NCBI GenBank assembly: GCA_034437695.1
Contig: DAOTTJ010000036.1
Location: 1-8,386 of the forward strand
DNA: 8,386 bases
Direction of reading: 5' to 3'
From: Paraktedonobacter sp034437695
GTDB lineage: Bacteria > Chloroflexota > Ktedonobacteria > Ktedonobacterales > Ktedonobacteraceae
Below are positions 6,299 to 8,386 of the stretch, piece by piece (the stretch's first letter is position 1; every line of letters starts with the position of its first letter). Both the position numbers and the translations under genes were made by a program. The notes under the pieces were generated by a model. That model was not told the origin of the DNA. It worked only from the letters and a program-made list of their open reading frames with translations, and made no database searches.

Positions 6299-8002
6299 CT
6301 AGTAGAGTAGCACCTGAGCATTATACTCACTATTGGGATATAACCAGGCAATATCACTCTCAGCCATATTAATACATCCATGACTACCGTTGCCAGAGAA
6401 CGATTCGTCGCCACTCGAATCGTAGTGCGGGAAGTTAGTGCCAACTCCGTAGTCCGCCCGCCACCAGCTATCGTGGAAAAAGTACCCATCAGAATGGTAT
6501 TCCATCGCAAAGTTAATCTTGGTCTCAGGATACCAGAAAGCCGAGCCCTTGGGTTCGCTTGACTTGAAGACCGTGGGTGACTCGCGGGCAAAGATCTGCC
6601 AGTAGCCGGGCAGCGAAGGCTTGTCGTATTGACCAGAGGTGATATGAAACGAACGCACAAGCTGACCATTTTGATAGTAGCGCAGAGTCTGCTCGACCAG
6701 CGACACTACCAGCACTTCGCCCGCATGGCTGATCCCAAAGTGGTTCATCAAGGTGAAATCTTCTGTGTGCGGCTGATTGTAAGGCGTGGTATCGCTGGAG
6801 TCCTGCTCCATCATGTGCAGTTCCAGCAGATTGTTGTTGATCAGGTCAATCGCAGCCTGATAGTCGTCCAACGTCTGAGCCGACTGTACAGCGTAGTCGG
6901 CATCCGAGCCGATGCCCTGAAGATCATATTCATAGTCCAGCATATAGGACTGCCCATTAAATGTATCATGATACATATGCGCATTTCCCCATGTAGCGAC
7001 CTCCTGGTGAAACTGATGGAGGAGATAGCCAGCATTGGCCACCGTCAGGGGAAGCTGGATAGCGGCGACATCTGCGTCGATCTGCGCCGAGACAGCCAGA
7101 AAATCGCCGACCGAGTGGGCGTTCTTGAAAGCCTGCTGATCGGCCTGCAAACGCTGCTCGTACTTGCCCGCCTCGGACGCGTCAAACTGCTTGATCAACT
7201 GAATATCTGCGCTAAACTGGTTTAATTTGACTTGACCGACATAGGGAAGCGCTACCGTAGAGATAGTTGTCGTCTGATTTAACTGCGAGCCAATCAGCGT
7301 TGTTAACTGCGAAAAATCGCTCGACTTCGTCGCCTGCTGGAAACTTTGCTGGTCAGCCTGAGACTGCTGATTAAAGACAGTTACATCGATATGCGAGAGC
7401 TGAAGCTGCTTAATGACTCTCTGGAAAGAGGTCAAGGCATCGTACGCCGGACCCATCAGGTGCAAGGCCTGCGTCACGCTCTCGGCCGACGCGGTAATCT
7501 GTAAATAGTCTCTGGGCGACTGGGCTTTGTTCAATTCCTGCTGGTAACTGGTCAGGTCGCTGGCAAAAGCACCAGTCATCGCCATATGCTCACCCTGACG
7601 TTCAGCCAGCACATTCGACAATGTCTGCAAATCCTGCGCAGCCTGATAGTCGTACTGCTGCGTCAACTGAGTCGTCATGCCGGTCACCTGCGCATCCAAT
7701 TGCTCATACCGTAGCGCCAGACTAGTATAGTAACCATCCACCGCTTGATCACTAAATACCCCCAACGGCGAATGTGTCCCATCAAGCTGCTGCTCCTGCT
7801 GAATCACTAGCTGCAACTGACTATCTGGAATACCAATCCCCCTGGCAGTCGCCAGCTCATGGTCAAGCTTCTGTTTATTCTGGCCGGCCTGCTGCTGCAA
7901 CTGTGTATTTCCCCCGCAACCACTGAGCAGAACCACCACCAGGAGTAAGCATAAAAAGCATGGCTCAGATATACGTCTCCGCCCAACGGAGCGAGGTTTC
8001 AT
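6299..8002 (-). CDS. L,D-transpeptidase (YkuD) lipoprotein with long helical N-terminal region
   Basis: This predicted secreted, lipid-anchored enzyme would cross-link peptidoglycan (3-3 bonds) or attach proteins to it. The 567-residue protein starts MKPRSVGRRR, has a hydrophobic stretch (about 15-27) and the lipobox LSGC with Cys29. Residues 30-427 are polar, Gln-rich and probably mostly helical or coiled coil, with no family I recognise. The YkuD domain occupies about 428-567 and ends at the C-terminus. The catalytic signature SHGCINM has Cys543 with His541 and Ser540; the upstream histidine is H510 (YFFHDSWW) or possibly H526. The ATG at 8002 is chosen because GGAGG (8009-8013) is 6 nt upstream and because the signal peptide then starts at once; the frame stays open to 8143, but that start lacks a ribosome site and would bury the signal. 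It is co-oriented with nuoJ but separated by a terminator. The substrate specificity is not determinable from sequence. Confidence 0.88.
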   Translation of the reverse strand: MKPRSVGRRRISEPCFLCLLLVVVLLSGCGGNTQLQQQAGQNKQKLDHELATARGIGIPDSQLQLVIQQEQQLDGTHSPLGVFSDQAVDGYYTSLALRYEQLDAQVTGMTTQLTQQYDYQAAQDLQTLSNVLAERQGEHMAMTGAFASDLTSYQQELNKAQSPRDYLQITASAESVTQALHLMGPAYDALTSFQRVIKQLQLSHIDVTVFNQQSQADQQSFQQATKSSDFSQLTTLIGSQLNQTTTISTVALPYVGQVKLNQFSADIQLIKQFDASEAGKYEQRLQADQQAFKNAHSVGDFLAVSAQIDADVAAIQLPLTVANAGYLLHQFHQEVATWGNAHMYHDTFNGQSYMLDYEYDLQGIGSDADYAVQSAQTLDDYQAAIDLINNNLLELHMMEQDSSDTTPYNQPHTEDFTLMNHFGISHAGEVLVVSLVEQTLRYYQNGQLVRSFHITSGQYDKPSLPGYWQIFARESPTVFKSSEPKGSAFWYPETKINFAMEYHSDGYFFHDSWWRADYGVGTNFPHYDSSGDESFSGNGSHGCINMAESDIAWLYPNSEYNAQVLLY

Positions 8003-8008
8003 TGGTAG

Positions 8009-8013
8009 CCTCC
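8009..8013 (-). promoter_or_regulatory. Shine-Dalgarno deciding the ldt start
   Basis: The minus strand reads GGAGG, 6 nt before the ATG at 8002. This supports the shorter start that puts the lipoprotein signal peptide at the N-terminus, against the in-frame ATG at 8143. Confidence 0.8.
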
Positions 8014-8197
8014 GATTTATATATATAAAACTGGATATTTTAAGAGAAGCTTCCACTCTTTCTTCATTCAGGAACTTCACCTTACTACATCGATTTATCC
8101 GCTCAGAGGGTAACATACATCCCCCATACGGGCAGTCTGGCAAGCATAGACACTGGCTCGCAGATAAAAAGCCGCAGGGCTATTTCATGCTCAACAT
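8014..8197 (-). promoter_or_regulatory. Upstream region of ldt, promoter not resolved
   Basis: These 184 nt lie between the ldt ribosome site and the transposon-like element. They contain a 14-bp AT palindrome (8016-8029, TTTATATATATAAA) just before the ribosome site and a -10-like TAAAAT (8037-8042) without a convincing -35 partner. The ldt promoter should be here or inside the element, but I cannot place it. Confidence 0.3.
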
Positions 8198-8363
8198 AGG
8201 GCTGTTGCAAAGTCGGGAATAAAACGGCAAGGCGAGGGTGTAGGGAGCGCAGCGCTCCCTGCCGGCACCCTGTCTGGGGGACAGAGAAGAGGTGTCCCCG
8301 AAAAACCTCTTTTTCCTCTTTTGCCCGCCGCCGCAGGCGGCAGGGCGACGTTGCAACAGCCCT
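8198..8363. mobile_element. MITE-like element, ~166 bp, with terminal inverted repeats
   Basis: The ends AGGGCTGTTGCAAAGTCG (8198-8215) and CGACGTTGCAACAGCCCT (8346-8363) are inverted repeats matching at 17 of 18 positions, the outer 13 perfectly. The interior is too short for a transposase and contains three hairpins: 8242-8260 (9-bp arms around one A), extended by the GGGTG 8236-8240 and CACCC 8266-8270 pairing; 8277-8299 (7-bp arms); and 8323-8346 (GCCGCC/GGCGGC plus GCCC/GGGC with one bulge). The TGTTGCAAA core recalls ends of some IS families such as IS6/IS26, but I cannot assign a family. No clear target-site duplication is visible. I infer a non-autonomous element or IS remnant; it resembles repeats I recall from Ktedonobacteria. 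Confidence 0.65.
8242..8260. repeat. Near-perfect palindrome inside the MITE-like element
   Basis: AGGGAGCGC (8242-8250) and GCGCTCCCT (8252-8260) are perfect inverted arms around a single A. Outside them GGGTG (8236-8240) can pair with CACCC (8266-8270), giving a cruciform or a strong RNA hairpin. Confidence 0.75.
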
Positions 8364-8386
8364 GGAGAAAGCCAAAAGCCCTATTG

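Noticed and set aside
6118..6372. Plus-strand 84-codon open frame between ldt and nuoJ
   Set aside because: It runs through the terminator stem and into the antisense of ldt, with no recognisable domain.
8003..8143. Longer ldt reading frame starting at the ATG at 8143
   Set aside because: It would put 47 polar residues before the lipoprotein signal peptide, and no good ribosome site precedes it; GGAGG with ideal spacing precedes the ATG at 8002.
8192..8370. Target-site duplication flanking the transposon-like element
   Set aside because: The bases next to the two ends (CAACAT and GGAGAA) do not match, so no duplication can be claimed.
8103..8375. Minus-strand 90-codon open frame across the transposon-like element
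   Set aside because: It simply reads through the inverted repeats and hairpins, is Arg-rich without a recognisable domain, and overlaps non-coding structure. Frames like this are often annotated as hypothetical proteins in repeat copies.
1..8386. CRISPR array, tRNA, rRNA or riboswitch
   Set aside because: No regularly spaced repeats, tRNA-like cloverleaf ends or recognised aptamer motif were seen while reading both strands; this was by eye only.

Overview
The window is almost entirely minus-strand. It holds the membrane-arm genes of respiratory complex I (nuoJ, nuoK, nuoL, nuoM and the first ~421 codons of nuoN, cut by the left edge). Upstream of these is an unrelated gene for an L,D-transpeptidase lipoprotein, and near the right edge a ~166-bp transposon-like element bounded by inverted repeats. 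No convincing gene was found on the plus strand; its longer open frames lie antisense to the nuo genes or ldt, or over the nuoJ leader.

Organism: base composition is moderately GC-rich. The envelope enzyme is a lipid-anchored YkuD protein whose long spacing around the active site I associate with Chloroflexota. The hairpin-packed element at the right end resembles, from memory, repeats scattered through Ktedonobacteria (filamentous, spore-forming Chloroflexota). This placement is inference; a database search would be needed to confirm it.

Layout, in transcription order (right to left): 8364-8386, nothing recognised. 8198-8363, a MITE-like element with 18-bp terminal inverted repeats (17/18) and three internal hairpins. 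8014-8197, a short upstream region with an AT palindrome but no strong promoter. 8002-6299, the L,D-transpeptidase lipoprotein. 6242-6187, a strong 23-bp stem that probably ends it. About 6161-5949, a leader with two possible extended -10 promoters, a CATG repeat and a hairpin over the nuoJ Shine-Dalgarno. Then nuoJ-nuoK-nuoL-nuoM-nuoN, tightly packed with gaps of 6 and 7 nt, a 7-nt overlap and a 12-nt gap, so very likely one operon with coupled translation.

Function: NuoJ and NuoK belong to the part of the membrane arm next to the quinone site. NuoN, NuoM and NuoL are the three antiporter-like proton-pumping subunits, with their key glutamates and lysines present. No nuoA-I gene lies directly upstream, so here the distal membrane-arm genes form a transcription unit apart from the peripheral-arm genes, or are separated from them by the ldt insertion. 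The most unusual protein feature is a His/Asp/Glu-rich loop of about 36 residues near the N-terminus of NuoL. I see no clearly new multi-gene system here; the findings concern unusual details of known families and non-coding structure.
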